From positions 616,001 through 680,000 of the forward strand of contig NZ_JAHBRW010000001.1 in NCBI RefSeq assembly GCF_018398315.1: 64,000 nt of DNA, written 5' to 3'. A program made the position numbers and the translations under genes. Source of the DNA: Chelatococcus sp. YT9 (lineage in GTDB: Bacteria > Pseudomonadota > Alphaproteobacteria > Rhizobiales > Beijerinckiaceae). This document shows positions 8,244-17,567 of the stretch, piece by piece (the stretch's first letter is position 1; each line of letters starts with the position of its first letter). The notes below the pieces were generated by a model. The model was not told where the DNA came from and did no database searches. It saw only the letters and a list, made by a program, of their open reading frames with translations.

Positions 8244-9185
8244 GTGTTGACCTTCATTCTCAAGCGGTTGCTTGTGGCCATTCCGACCCTGCTCGGCGTT
8301 TTGACCGTCGTGTTCTTCGTCGTGCGCGTGGCCCCGGGCGATCCCGCCATCGTTATTCTCGGCGAATCCGCCAGCGCCCAGGCACTGGCGACGCTGCGTG
8401 AGCAGCTCGGGCTGAACAAGCCGCTCATCGAGCAGTATTTTTCGTTCCTTGCGTCCGTGCTGCAGGGTGATCTTGGTCGTTCCATGATCAGCAACCAGCC
8501 GGTCCTCACGGAAGTCTGGCGCGTATTACCCTATACTTTCGAACTGACCGGCGCGGCACTCCTGATCGGTGTCATCTTCGGGGTTCCGCTTGGCGTGATT
8601 TCGGCGCGTTACCGCAACGGATGGGCCGACTATATCGTCCGTTTCTTCTCACTGCTTGGCCTGTCGTTCCCGGCGTTCATTTCCGCAATTCTTCTGCTCC
8701 TGGCCTTCGCCATAACGATCCCGCTCTTCCCGGTGATCGGCGAGGCGAGCTATGCCGATCCCGCGCAGCGGCTGCGGGCGCTGGTGCTGCCGGCGCTGAA
8801 CCTCGGTCTGATCATGGTGGCCTATATCACCCGGGTCAGTCGCTCCAGCATGCTCGCCGTCATCAACCAGGACTACATCCGCACCGCACAAGCCAAGGGC
8901 GTGCCGCCGGGCATGGTCGTCGGCCGCCACGCCTTGCGCAACGCGCTGATCCCCATCGTCACCGTCATCGGCCTTTATCTCGGCGTGCTGATCGGCAATT
9001 CCGTCCTGACGGAGATCGTCTTCAACAGGCCGGGTCTCGGCAAGCTGATCGTCATCGCGCTCAACCAGCGCGACTATCCGACGCTGCAGGCTATGCTGGT
9101 GATCTATGCCGTCTTCATCGTCCTGGCCAACATCCTGACCGACCTCGTCTATGGCGTCATCGATCCGAGGGTTCGCAACAAATGA
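8244..9185 (+). CDS. ABC transporter permease, DppB/OppB type
   Basis: The 313-residue inner-membrane protein has the DppB N-terminus LTFILKRLLVAIPTLLGVLT, the conserved RVAPGDPA motif, multiple hydrophobic segments and the cytoplasmic EAA-like loop DYIRTAQAKGVPPGMVVGRHALRNALIPIV. The start is taken as GTG at 8244 because the fold begins there. The upstream ATG at 8151 would add a Pro/Arg-rich stretch that does not resemble the family. The stop overlaps the ATG of the DppC-like gene (ATGA). No ATPase gene follows in the window. Confidence 0.9.
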   Translation: MLTFILKRLLVAIPTLLGVLTVVFFVVRVAPGDPAIVILGESASAQALATLREQLGLNKPLIEQYFSFLASVLQGDLGRSMISNQPVLTEVWRVLPYTFELTGAALLIGVIFGVPLGVISARYRNGWADYIVRFFSLLGLSFPAFISAILLLLAFAITIPLFPVIGEASYADPAQRLRALVLPALNLGLIMVAYITRVSRSSMLAVINQDYIRTAQAKGVPPGMVVGRHALRNALIPIVTVIGLYLGVLIGNSVLTEIVFNRPGLGKLIVIALNQRDYPTLQAMLVIYAVFIVLANILTDLVYGVIDPRVRNK

Positions 9186-10048
9186 GCGCAGTTCCCGAGA
9201 TCCGCAGGTCGGCCAGCAGCAAGGTCTGGCGCTGGGTCCGCCGTAACAAGGCGGCCTCGCTCGGCGCGGCCATCATGGTCATCGTGACGCTCGCCGCCAT
9301 TTTGGCGCCCTGGATCGCTCCCTATGACCCGGACGAGCAGAACATCATCCTGAATCTGGGTCCCCCCACAGCCGAGCATTGGCTGGGTAACGACACCTAT
9401 GGCCGCGACACGCTCTCGCGCATTATCTGGGGCGCGCGTGTCTCGCTCTTCGTCAGCCTCACATCAATCGCGCTGGCGATGGTCATCGGCGGCGCCTTTG
9501 GGGTGGTGGCCGGCTATTTCGGCGGTCGCACCGACCGCATCATCATGGCCTGTATGGACATCCTCTTGTCCTTCCCGAGCCTCGTAATGGGCCTGCTCGT
9601 CGTCGCCGTGCTCGGCCCGACGATGCTGAACCTCATCATCGCGATCGCCTTCACCGCCATCGCGCCCTTCGCGCGCATCGCCCGCGCGCCGACCCTGTCG
9701 ATCAAGAACCGCGAATTCGTCGAGGCAGGCCGCACCATCGGCTTCTCCGACTTCAGGATCATGGTGCGATACATCATTCCGAACATCGCCGACGAGGTCG
9801 TCGTGCTCGGCACCCTGTGGCTCGCCACGGCCGTGCGCACGGAAGCCTCGCTCTCCTTCATCGGGCTCGGCGTGCGTCCGCCCACGCCGACCTGGGGCGG
9901 CATGATCCGCGACGGCTTCGAGAACATGCTCGACGCGCCTTGGCTCGTCATCTTCCCGAGCATCGCGATCCTCATCGTCATGATCGCGCTGAACCTGCTC
10001 GGGGATGGCCTGCGCGACGCGACCGACCCGCGCCTGCGCCACGAGTGA
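9182..10048 (+). CDS. ABC transporter permease, DppC/OppC type
   Basis: This 288-residue protein has the DppC pattern: a cytoplasmic N-terminus, a first membrane segment (AAIMVIVTLAAILAPWIAPY), the WLGNDTYGRDTLSRIIWGAR motif, the EAA loop EFVEAGRTIGFSDFRIMVRYIIPN and a terminal NLLGDGLRDATDPRLRHE. The ATG overlaps the DppB-like stop, so the two permease subunits are translationally coupled and should form the channel of a peptide/opine importer. It is followed 37 bp later by an MmgE/PrpD gene rather than by ATPases. Confidence 0.91.
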   Translation: MSAVPEIRRSASSKVWRWVRRNKAASLGAAIMVIVTLAAILAPWIAPYDPDEQNIILNLGPPTAEHWLGNDTYGRDTLSRIIWGARVSLFVSLTSIALAMVIGGAFGVVAGYFGGRTDRIIMACMDILLSFPSLVMGLLVVAVLGPTMLNLIIAIAFTAIAPFARIARAPTLSIKNREFVEAGRTIGFSDFRIMVRYIIPNIADEVVVLGTLWLATAVRTEASLSFIGLGVRPPTPTWGGMIRDGFENMLDAPWLVIFPSIAILIVMIALNLLGDGLRDATDPRLRHE

Positions 10049-10085
10049 GTGAGCGCCAGCTTGGTGTGGAGGGAGTGAGACTGCG

Positions 10086-11465
10086 ATGACAGCACCGGCC
10101 ATCGCTGAAGGCTTCGCGCGATTCGTGCACGATCTCGCGCCGCCGGCCGTGCCGGCCGCCGTGAGCGAGCGGGCACGTCATCTCATTCTGGACGGCATCG
10201 GCACCGCCCTGGCTGCGAATGCGCGCGGCATGGGCGATGCGTTCATCGCGGCACTCGCGCCCTTGAGCGCGGGCGGCACATGCCCTGTCATCGGCAGGGC
10301 CGAGCGGTTTGGGCCACGCGACGCGGCGCTCCTGAACGGCCTCCTGATCCACAGCCTAGAGTTTGACGACACCCATATGGGGGCCGTCCTGCATCCCACC
10401 GCCACCGCCTTCGCGGCCGCCCTGGCAGCGGCAGAGATGACCGACGCGGCGGATGAGGCCATCGTCATCGCGTATATCGCCGGGCTCGAATGCGGCACGC
10501 GCATCGGCGCGCTGGCGCCGGGCCTCTTCCAGGCGGCAGGCTTCCACCCGACCGGCGTGGTGGGCGTTTTTGCCGCTGCACTCGCCGCCGGCAAACTGCT
10601 CGGGCTGACGATCCCGCAATTGGTGGACGCGCAGGGGCTGGCGCTGTCGATGGCGTCCGGTTCCATGCAGTTTCTGCAAGGCGGTGGCGTCGGCAAGCGC
10701 TTCCATGCCGGCTGGGCCGCGCAATGCGGTCTCCTCGCCGCCTCCATGGCGCGCGAAGGCATCGGCGGCGCGAAAGAAGCGTTCGGGGGGCAGCACGGTC
10801 TGTTTGCCAGCTTCACGCGCCAGCCGATGCCAATGGAGAGGGCTGCGGCAGCCCTGGCAACGCTTGGCGGCACATGGGAGACCCTGGCCGTCGCGGTGAA
10901 GCCATACCCGGCGGCCTATTACACCCATGCCTGCATCGAAGCGGCGATCGAGCTGGCTCTCGCCAATGCGATCGACGTCACCACCATCGCCCGCGTCGAG
11001 GCTCGCGTGCCCCCGCCAGTCCTGCCGAAGATCGCCGAGCCCCATGCGGCAAAGGCGCAACCTGGCGATGTCTCAGCCGCGCAATTCGCGCTGCCTTTCC
11101 TGGTTGCCGCGGCCCTCAAGGCACGCCATTTCGGGCTCGGTGAGCTGACGCCGCAAACCCTCGCGGACCCGGCTATTCTCGATCTCGCCAGACGCGTCAC
11201 ATGCACGGGAGACGCCACGCTGGACTTTCCGCGCTATTACGGCGGCGAGGTCGCGATCTCGCTCAACGACGGCCGCGTCTTGACGCATCGCGTCGCCATC
11301 AACCTCGGATCCGAGGACCGGCCTGTCGGGAAGGACTTCATCCTGGCGAAATTCGCGAGCAACTGCCAGCTGGCCGGTCAGCCTGAAGACGACGCAGTCG
11401 TAGCCCGTCTCGGCCATGACGTCCGAGGACTTGTGGCGGCGACCGGGGCGCGAGTCCCGGCTTGA
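10086..11465 (+). CDS. MmgE/PrpD family protein
   Basis: The 459-residue protein shows the family signature at the N-terminus (helix ending in HLILDGIGTALAANA), the block LNGLLIHSLEFDDTHMGAVLHPTATAFAAAL with the conserved D-D-T-H, and the central GFHPTGVVGVFAAALAAGKLLGL. Characterised members are 2-methylcitrate dehydratase, cis-aconitate decarboxylase and iminodisuccinate epimerase. Paralogs located beside ABC transporters usually have unknown substrates. A cytosolic isomerase/dehydratase role in catabolism of the compound imported by the preceding permeases is inferred from the 37-bp spacing. Confidence 0.88.
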   Translation: MTAPAIAEGFARFVHDLAPPAVPAAVSERARHLILDGIGTALAANARGMGDAFIAALAPLSAGGTCPVIGRAERFGPRDAALLNGLLIHSLEFDDTHMGAVLHPTATAFAAALAAAEMTDAADEAIVIAYIAGLECGTRIGALAPGLFQAAGFHPTGVVGVFAAALAAGKLLGLTIPQLVDAQGLALSMASGSMQFLQGGGVGKRFHAGWAAQCGLLAASMAREGIGGAKEAFGGQHGLFASFTRQPMPMERAAAALATLGGTWETLAVAVKPYPAAYYTHACIEAAIELALANAIDVTTIARVEARVPPPVLPKIAEPHAAKAQPGDVSAAQFALPFLVAAALKARHFGLGELTPQTLADPAILDLARRVTCTGDATLDFPRYYGGEVAISLNDGRVLTHRVAINLGSEDRPVGKDFILAKFASNCQLAGQPEDDAVVARLGHDVRGLVAATGARVPA

Positions 11466-11479
11466 GATGCCAACAGGCT

Positions 11480-12592
11480 TCAGCCATCCCGGCCGACTGC
11501 GCCATCGGCCACAGCCATGATGATGGACCGCATCAGGCCATTGAGCTGATCCCGATAGCCCGTGCGGGCGGAAGGGTTGCCCTCATCCGAGGTCATCACC
11601 ACGGTGAGGTCGAGCGCCGGCGCGACATAGAGCATCTGTCCCCCATACCCCCAGGCATAGCGAACATCCTGCCCCGCCATCTGGCGCAGGAACCAGCCAT
11701 AGCCATAGGCGTCGCCCGTGAAGCGTGATGCCGTTCGCGGCTTCCAGGACTCGTCGACCCAGCTTTCGGAGATCACGGTCTCACCGGCGCGATTGCGCCC
11801 GCGATTGCGGTAGAGCTCGCCAAAGGCCAGCAATGCGCGCGGCGTCATCGCCATCTGGTTGCCGCCGAGATAGATGCCCTGCGGGTCACGCGCCCAGGAG
11901 GCAATGGCGAACCCCTCCACGGGCTTCATCCAGTCCTGCGCGAGCGCAAGCGTGGAGCGCCCCGTCACCCGCGTGAGGATGGCTGATAGGAGATGCGTCG
12001 AGCCGGTGGAGTACAGCATGGCGCCGCCGGGTTCGTCATCGAAATCCTGCTCCAGTGCATAGCGCACCCAGTTCCGGCTCGCGACCCAGCGCCCATAGTT
12101 GGGGCCGGAGGTGCGGCCAAGACCGGCTTGCATCGACAACAAATGGCCGACGGTCACCCGCTCCAGGCGCGGGTCAGGATTATCCGGCAGATCCCGCTTG
12201 AGCAGCGGAGCGATTGGCTGGTCCGGTCCGTCAAGGACGCGCCTGTCGATGGCGATGCCGACGAGAGCGGACATCACCGATTTGGAGGCAGATTTGATAT
12301 TGGTGGGGCGTGCCGGAGAATGGCCGCGGTAGCCGCGCTCGGCCAAGATTTCGCCCCGCTGAGCGACGATCAGCGTTTCCAGCGCTTCGAGTTCACCGGC
12401 TTTGTCCAACAGCTCGCTCAGCACGACATCGCGGGGTCGTGCGACGTAGGGGCCCGCCTGACGGGGCGGCATGTCAGGTCCTGGAGGTGAAACCGGCGCC
12501 GCCGGTTCGGCCCGGGCGCGCGAGGCGGCGGCAAGAGCGAAGGCGGAGGCGAGAAACATCCTGCGGTGCATGAGCCTCGATTGACGGGTCAT
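11480..12592 (-). CDS. Exported serine hydrolase, beta-lactamase/transpeptidase-like (class C fold)
   Basis: This 370-residue protein has a twin-arginine-like signal (HRRMFLASAFALAAASRARA) and the penicillin-binding fold. The SxxK serine lies in IKSASKSVMSALVGIAI near residue 103, a tyrosine motif in MLYSTGSTHLLSAIL near 200, and a WGYGGQMLYV segment near 335 stands in for the third motif. Homologs include 6-aminohexanoate-dimer hydrolases and esterases. The gene is convergent with the MmgE/PrpD gene and not in an obvious operon. Met codons at 12571 and 12559 are possible alternative starts. Substrate unknown. Confidence 0.83.
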   Translation of the reverse strand: MTRQSRLMHRRMFLASAFALAAASRARAEPAAPVSPPGPDMPPRQAGPYVARPRDVVLSELLDKAGELEALETLIVAQRGEILAERGYRGHSPARPTNIKSASKSVMSALVGIAIDRRVLDGPDQPIAPLLKRDLPDNPDPRLERVTVGHLLSMQAGLGRTSGPNYGRWVASRNWVRYALEQDFDDEPGGAMLYSTGSTHLLSAILTRVTGRSTLALAQDWMKPVEGFAIASWARDPQGIYLGGNQMAMTPRALLAFGELYRNRGRNRAGETVISESWVDESWKPRTASRFTGDAYGYGWFLRQMAGQDVRYAWGYGGQMLYVAPALDLTVVMTSDEGNPSARTGYRDQLNGLMRSIIMAVADGAVGRDG

Positions 12593-12752
12593 TTATGGCG
12601 AAATCGTGTGATCGGGCTCCCTTCGCCGACGGGCTCACGCCAAGTTGAGGAGCAGCCTGTCGAGCCGTCAGGGCGATGACTACCCTTTTCCCGTCGCGCA
12701 ACACGATGAGGCGGGTTATGTGTCGGTTTCCGGACAATTCAGGTTGAGCGCC

Positions 12753-14003
12753 ATGAACCAGCAAGCCCCCCTCTCCCCGATCGATCCTGTTAAGCTAGAC
12801 AAGCTGGCCGAGGTGGCTGTGAAGGTCGGTCTGGGCTTCAAGCCGGGCCAAAACCTCTTTCTCACAGCGCCCGTCTCGGCGCTGCCGCTCGTCCGCCGTA
12901 TCGCCGAGCATGCCTACAAGGCCGGCGCCGGCCTCGTGACCCCCTTCTTCTCCGACGAGGCGATGACGCTCGCCCGCTACCGCTTCGCTCCGGATGAGAG
13001 CTTCGACAGCGCCCCCGGCTGGCTCTATGAGGGCATTTCCAAGGCCTTCGGCGAAAACACGGCGCGTCTTGCCGTGGTCGGGGATAACCCGATGCTTCTT
13101 TCCGGCGAGGATCCGGGCAAGGTCGCACGCGCCAACAAGGCCAATTCCGTTGCCTACCAGCCCGCTTTGGAGAAGATCGCCGGTTTCGACATCAACTGGA
13201 ACATCGTCGCCTTCCCCGGCGCCTCCTGGGCCGCTCAGGTCTTCCCGGGCGAGGACGAGGCGACGGCCGTGCGCAAGCTCGCGGACGCCATCTTCGCGGC
13301 TTCCCGTGTCGATACCGACGATCCCGTAACTGCCTGGGCGGCGCATAACGCGGCGCTCAGCGCCCGCACCCACTGGCTGAACGAACGGCGCTTCAGCGCC
13401 CTGCGCTTCAAAGGACCCGGCACGGACCTCACCATCGGCCTCGCCGATGATCACGAATGGCAGGGCGGCGCCTCCAAGGCCAAGAACGGTATCATCTGCA
13501 ACCCGAACATCCCGACGGAGGAAGTCTTCACCACGCCGCACGCGCGTCGGGTCGATGGCTATGTCCGCAGCACCAAGCCGCTCTCGCACCAGGGCACGCT
13601 GATCGACAACATCGCGGTGAAGTTCGAGGGTGGGCGCATCGTGGAGGCCACCGCAAGCCGCGGCGCGGAGGTCCTGAACAAGGTGCTCGATACTGACGAG
13701 GGCGCGCGGCGTCTCGGCGAGGTGGCACTCGTTCCCCATTCCTCGCCGATTTCGAAGAGCGGCATCCTGTTCTACAATACGCTGTTCGACGAGAATGCCT
13801 CCTGCCATATCGCGCTCGGCCAGTGCTACTCCAAGTGTTTCATTGATGGCGCGAAGCTGACGGCGGACGAGATCGCCGCCAAGGGTGGCAACAAGAGCTT
13901 CATCCATATCGACTGGATGATCGGCTCGAACGAGATCGACATCGACGGCATCGGCGCGGATGGAAGCACGACCCCTGTGTTCCGCAAGGGCGAGTGGGTG
14001 TGA
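12753..14003 (+). CDS. Aminopeptidase, M29 (AmpS/T) family metallopeptidase
   Basis: The 416-residue protein starts at ATG 12753, where LDKLAEVAVKVGLGFKPGQN begins the M29 fold; the earlier in-frame ATG at 12645 adds low-complexity sequence. Metal-ligand motifs of the family are visible: NIPTEEVFTTPHA near residue 250, LSHQGTLIDN, the HIALGQCYSKCF region near 350 and FIHIDWMIGSNEIDIDGI near the end. M29 enzymes are cytoplasmic cobalt/zinc-activated aminopeptidases that trim short peptides, which fits the peptide-import genes around it. A GNAT gene follows after 6 bp. Confidence 0.92.
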   Translation: MNQQAPLSPIDPVKLDKLAEVAVKVGLGFKPGQNLFLTAPVSALPLVRRIAEHAYKAGAGLVTPFFSDEAMTLARYRFAPDESFDSAPGWLYEGISKAFGENTARLAVVGDNPMLLSGEDPGKVARANKANSVAYQPALEKIAGFDINWNIVAFPGASWAAQVFPGEDEATAVRKLADAIFAASRVDTDDPVTAWAAHNAALSARTHWLNERRFSALRFKGPGTDLTIGLADDHEWQGGASKAKNGIICNPNIPTEEVFTTPHARRVDGYVRSTKPLSHQGTLIDNIAVKFEGGRIVEATASRGAEVLNKVLDTDEGARRLGEVALVPHSSPISKSGILFYNTLFDENASCHIALGQCYSKCFIDGAKLTADEIAAKGGNKSFIHIDWMIGSNEIDIDGIGADGSTTPVFRKGEWV

Positions 14004-14009
14004 AAACCC

Positions 14010-14453
14010 ATGTTGATCCGGCCTCAGATCCGGCTGTCAACGCCCGATGACGCGCAGCGGCTCTTCTCGATCTGGGAGGCCGCTGTGCGCGCGACGCACC
14101 ATTTTCTAGCGCCGCGCGATCTGGCAGCCATCGCGGATATGGTGCGCAACCACTATCTACCCGCAGCCAAGCTTGCCGTCATCGAGGACGATACCGGACG
14201 GGCGTTCGGCTTCCTCGGACTGAACGGCAGTCACATCGACAGCCTGTTCGTGCATCCCGACCATCACGGTCAGGGCGGCGGCCGGACCCTGGTGGAATGG
14301 GCGGCGCGCAGCCGGTCAACTCTGACGGTTGACGTCAACGAGCAAAACGAGGGCGGTCGGCTCTTCTACCAACGGCTAGGCTTTGTCGAGACGGGCCGTT
14401 CGTCCCGCGACCATGACGGCCGTCCCTATCCTCTCCTGCACTTGCGGCGATAG
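14010..14453 (+). CDS. GNAT-family N-acetyltransferase
   Basis: The 147-residue protein has GNAT order: IRLSTPDDAQRLFSIWEAAV at the N-terminus, a beta-bulge HIDSLFVHPDHHGQGGGRTLVEW carrying an acetyl-CoA pyrophosphate loop (Q-G-G-G-R) at about residues 80-100, and NEGGRLFYQRLGFVETGRS near the end. It is probably co-transcribed with the aminopeptidase 6 bp upstream. Acceptor unknown. It resembles YjaB-type acetyltransferases in length and C-terminal motif. Confidence 0.86.
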   Translation: MLIRPQIRLSTPDDAQRLFSIWEAAVRATHHFLAPRDLAAIADMVRNHYLPAAKLAVIEDDTGRAFGFLGLNGSHIDSLFVHPDHHGQGGGRTLVEWAARSRSTLTVDVNEQNEGGRLFYQRLGFVETGRSSRDHDGRPYPLLHLRR

Positions 14454-14569
14454 TGGGCTGGGCACGACTGAGTTGACAGCCCGCCCTTCCATGAATGAGC
14501 CTGCATGTTTCCCATCGCCGCGACAGCAAGGGTCTTGTGTTCGGCGACGGCAACGCGCGGGAGTGTGGC

Positions 14570-15583
14570 ATGTGCCGACTGAAGGAATTCCGGTTGTTCG
14601 TGGCAGCCTTTGAGGAAGCTTCCTTCTCGGCGGCCGCCCGGCGCGAGAATGCGACACAGTCGGGCGTATCCCAGCACATTCATCGCATGGAAGAGAGCCT
14701 GAAGGTTCGCCTGTTCCACCGTCGCGGAAAACGCGTGGTGCCGACTCCGGCGGGTGAAGCCTACTACAGGCATTGCGTGGACCTGCTGCGTTCCCACGCC
14801 GACGCGCTCCGCGATCTGCAGCGCTTTCGCGGCGAAGAAGGCGAGCTCAGGGTAGGCGTCACGCCGTGGATCGCCCGGCATGTGGTGCCGGCTGCGCTCG
14901 ATAGCTTCGTAAGCGTCTATCCCAACGTCTCGTTGACCATCATCGAGGATGAAAACCACTCCCTGGCCGAGCGGGTGAAGCGCGGCGAGTTCTCCTTCGT
15001 GGTGATGCCGGAGACCGATCTCGCCGAGAACCCAACGGTTCTCCTGGAAAGCCCGGCGTATCTCGCTTATTGCCGCAGCCGCGAGGCCGACCTGCCGATT
15101 GTGGACCTGCCCGGCCAACTCACCCGCGTCAAGCTCGTGATGTCGTCGAGCTGGAGCCGCTGGCGCAAGGTCGTGGATCGCTACCTCGCTGACAACAGTT
15201 GCGAGCCCCGCCAGACAATCGAGATCACTTCCTTATCCGCTGCGATCAAGGTGCTGATAAACTCCGATTGGTGTTCGATCCTTCCAGGTCTCATCGTCTC
15301 AGCCGACTCAGACCGGGATCTGGTCGCAATGAAGCTTCTACCCGATGCGCCGGTTTTTCGGATCATGTCCGTCTGCGCCAACCGGCCCCTCTCCGAAGCA
15401 GGAAAAACTTTCCATTCCATGCTTGCCGATGAGATCACGGCATTGGGCCAGCGAGGATTTGGTGTGCCGGTTATTGCAGAGCGGGCACGCGGACGCCCCA
15501 AGAAGGTGGTCGCGCCCGCGCGCAGGGCAGCCAAGCGTCTCGCCGGCGATGCCGCGATTATTCGCCCCAAACATCCCGCATAA
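14570..15583 (+). CDS. LysR-family transcriptional regulator
   Basis: The 337-residue protein has the LysR winged helix at residues 1-65 (RLKEFRLFVAAFEEASFSAA, SGVSQHIHRMEESLKVRLFH) and a two-lobed effector domain. The start at 14570 gives the usual register; an upstream start at 14495 would add 25 residues. The C-terminus (~40 residues, rich in Arg/Lys/Pro) is longer than usual. Its last 26 bp overlap the convergent dipeptidase gene. Its position next to the Hyu/Dpp/dipeptidase operon makes it the likely regulator of that operon. Confidence 0.88.
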   Translation: MCRLKEFRLFVAAFEEASFSAAARRENATQSGVSQHIHRMEESLKVRLFHRRGKRVVPTPAGEAYYRHCVDLLRSHADALRDLQRFRGEEGELRVGVTPWIARHVVPAALDSFVSVYPNVSLTIIEDENHSLAERVKRGEFSFVVMPETDLAENPTVLLESPAYLAYCRSREADLPIVDLPGQLTRVKLVMSSSWSRWRKVVDRYLADNSCEPRQTIEITSLSAAIKVLINSDWCSILPGLIVSADSDRDLVAMKLLPDAPVFRIMSVCANRPLSEAGKTFHSMLADEITALGQRGFGVPVIAERARGRPKKVVAPARRAAKRLAGDAAIIRPKHPA

Positions 15584-16571
15584 TGCGCAGCCAGTTGCCC
15601 GACATGATCTTTTCGACGTCGCTCTCGGCAACCCCCCTCGCCTTCAGGCGATCGAACATGGCGCCGACCTTGCTCATGGTGTCGATCCCGTCCGTGGCGC
15701 GATTCTCGTAGGTGTACCAATCCCCCATGGGGCCGGTGACGTTCGGATAGATGCCATGCTGGCCCCACATCTTGGCCCATCCGGCGGGATTGGCTGGGAA
15801 ACCTTCCGGGATATCGCCACCGAAGCCGACATGTTCAACGCCAGCGACCTTGATGAGATGCATGAAGTGGTCGACCACGTCCTCGACTGTCGGCCTTCTG
15901 TCGAAGCGCAGCAGCGGCGGCCACGCCACGGCGCCGGTCAAGCCGCCCTTTTCCGCCACGGCGCGGATCAGTTCATCCGTTTTGTTGCGCGGGCTCGGGT
16001 GCAGCGCGTAGGCATTTGCGTGGCTGAATACCAGAGGGCGCTTCGCGGCAGCGATATAGCCGGCGCTGGTAGTGAGCCCCGAATGGGAGAGATCGACGAT
16101 GATGCCATTTGCTTCCATCGCATCGAGCCAAGCGCGGCCAGCCTCGGTGATCCCCCGATCACCGTCGTTGACGAAGGAAGCGCCGTAGCCGAAGGCGTTC
16201 CGCTCGTTGTATGTCGGCTGCATGATGCGCATGCCGAGGCGCTTGAAGGTGCCGAGCAAGGCGACGTCGCTCTCCACCATCAGGGAGTTCTGCGAGCCGA
16301 TGATGATGCCGACGACACCCGCCGCGTGAGCCGCCTCGATCTCGCCCGCGGTGGTCACAATGGTGGCAACGTCCGGCATGGCGGCGACCGTGTTGCGTAA
16401 CTCTTCCAGCTGCAGGAGGGAATCGTGAAGCCCGGCCTGGGGACGCGTGGCCGTGAGGTTGATGGCCGAAACCCCGCCCGCGAGCGTGCGCTGCATCTGC
16501 TCTCGCGTCACCGCCGCGCAGTTGAGGCCGTCTATGATCAGGGGGCCGGTCGGCTTATTGGCATGCGTCAT
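15558..16571 (-). CDS. Membrane dipeptidase, peptidase M19 (renal dipeptidase) family
   Basis: This ~337-residue protein shows M19 features: LIIDGLNCA at the N-terminus (the family usually has DGHxD, so this first metal site looks altered), NERNAFGYGASFVNDGDRGITEAG near residue 135, IIVDLSHSG near 170, and VFSHANAYALHPSPRNKTDELI near 195. Family members hydrolyse dipeptides, including D-amino-acid dipeptides, and some act on N-substituted amino acids. It is the last gene of the minus-strand operon with HyuAB and DppBC. ATG codons at 16583 and 16571 are both possible. Confidence 0.88.
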   Translation of the reverse strand: MTHANKPTGPLIIDGLNCAAVTREQMQRTLAGGVSAINLTATRPQAGLHDSLLQLEELRNTVAAMPDVATIVTTAGEIEAAHAAGVVGIIIGSQNSLMVESDVALLGTFKRLGMRIMQPTYNERNAFGYGASFVNDGDRGITEAGRAWLDAMEANGIIVDLSHSGLTTSAGYIAAAKRPLVFSHANAYALHPSPRNKTDELIRAVAEKGGLTGAVAWPPLLRFDRRPTVEDVVDHFMHLIKVAGVEHVGFGGDIPEGFPANPAGWAKMWGQHGIYPNVTGPMGDWYTYENRATDGIDTMSKVGAMFDRLKARGVAESDVEKIMSGNWLRIMRDVWGE

Positions 16572-16670
16572 CGTTTCCTCCATGAGGCTTTCTCAACAAT
16601 TGTTCAGGGATTTGGCCGGCCGGGCTGTCTGAACACGCCCAGCACAGCCATTGGAACTAGAAGCAGGACA

Positions 16671-17567
16671 TCATGTCTGCTCGTTCGCCAGCCGGGGGTC
16701 GAGCGCGTCGCGCAAGGCATCGCCCAACATGTTGATGGCAAGGATGGTGAAGGTAATTGCAGCCCCGGGGAATACTGAACTCGCCCAGGCCGTCTGCACG
16801 TACTTCTGACCTTCGCTGATCATACCGCCCCAGGTCGGCGTGGGGGGTTGCACGCCGAGCCCGAGAAAGCTGAGCGTCGCCTCGATGAGGATCATGCGCG
16901 AGAGCTCGTAGGTCGCAACGACGATCAAGGCGGACAGGACATTCGGTGCGATGTGCCTCAGGATGATGCGCAGCGGCGGGGCGCCTATGGCGCGCGCGGC
17001 CTCCACATATTCGAGCTCGCGCACGGAAATGACATCCGCGCGCACGATACGGGCGATCTGAGGCCAGGCGGATATGCCCATCAGCAGGATCAGCACCGGC
17101 ACCGAGGCTCCAATGGCGGCCGTGACGGCGATGACGAGGAGGATAACGGGGAACGACAATTGCGCATCGATGGCGCGCAGCACCAGCGCGTCCACCCATC
17201 CTCCGGCATAGCCGGCGATCAGGCCCATCAGGGTGCCTATGACGCAGGCGATGATCACCGCTGCCAGCGAAATCGCCAGGGTTACACGCGTACCGTAGAT
17301 GATGCGCGAGAGGATATCGCGGCCAAGCTGGTCCGTGCCTAGCCAGTTGCTGCCCTGACCGCTCAGAAAGGACGGGGGACGCAGCCGCCGGATGATGCTC
17401 TGCTGATAAGGATCGAATGGCGCGATCAGGCTCGGGAACAGGGCACAGACCAGAACGACGGCGAGGAACAGCAAGCTGATCAGTGCAACCGGCGAGCGGA
17501 GCTGGCGTCCGAGTGCGACGAGCTTGGGATTGCGCGCGCGTCCGACGGTGAGTGTCACAGCGCTCAT
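16671..17567 (-). CDS. ABC transporter permease, DppC/OppC type
   Basis: The 298-residue permease has the DppC motif NWLGTDQLGRDILSRIIYGTR near residue 80, the EAA loop ELEYVEAARAIGAPPLRIILRHIAPN near 205 and a terminal NMLGDALRDALDPRLANEQ. Its ATG overlaps the stop of the DppB-like gene by 4 bp. It forms the channel for the import system whose binding protein is encoded upstream. No ATPase gene accompanies it. Confidence 0.91.
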   Translation of the reverse strand: MSAVTLTVGRARNPKLVALGRQLRSPVALISLLFLAVVLVCALFPSLIAPFDPYQQSIIRRLRPPSFLSGQGSNWLGTDQLGRDILSRIIYGTRVTLAISLAAVIIACVIGTLMGLIAGYAGGWVDALVLRAIDAQLSFPVILLVIAVTAAIGASVPVLILLMGISAWPQIARIVRADVISVRELEYVEAARAIGAPPLRIILRHIAPNVLSALIVVATYELSRMILIEATLSFLGLGVQPPTPTWGGMISEGQKYVQTAWASSVFPGAAITFTILAINMLGDALRDALDPRLANEQT

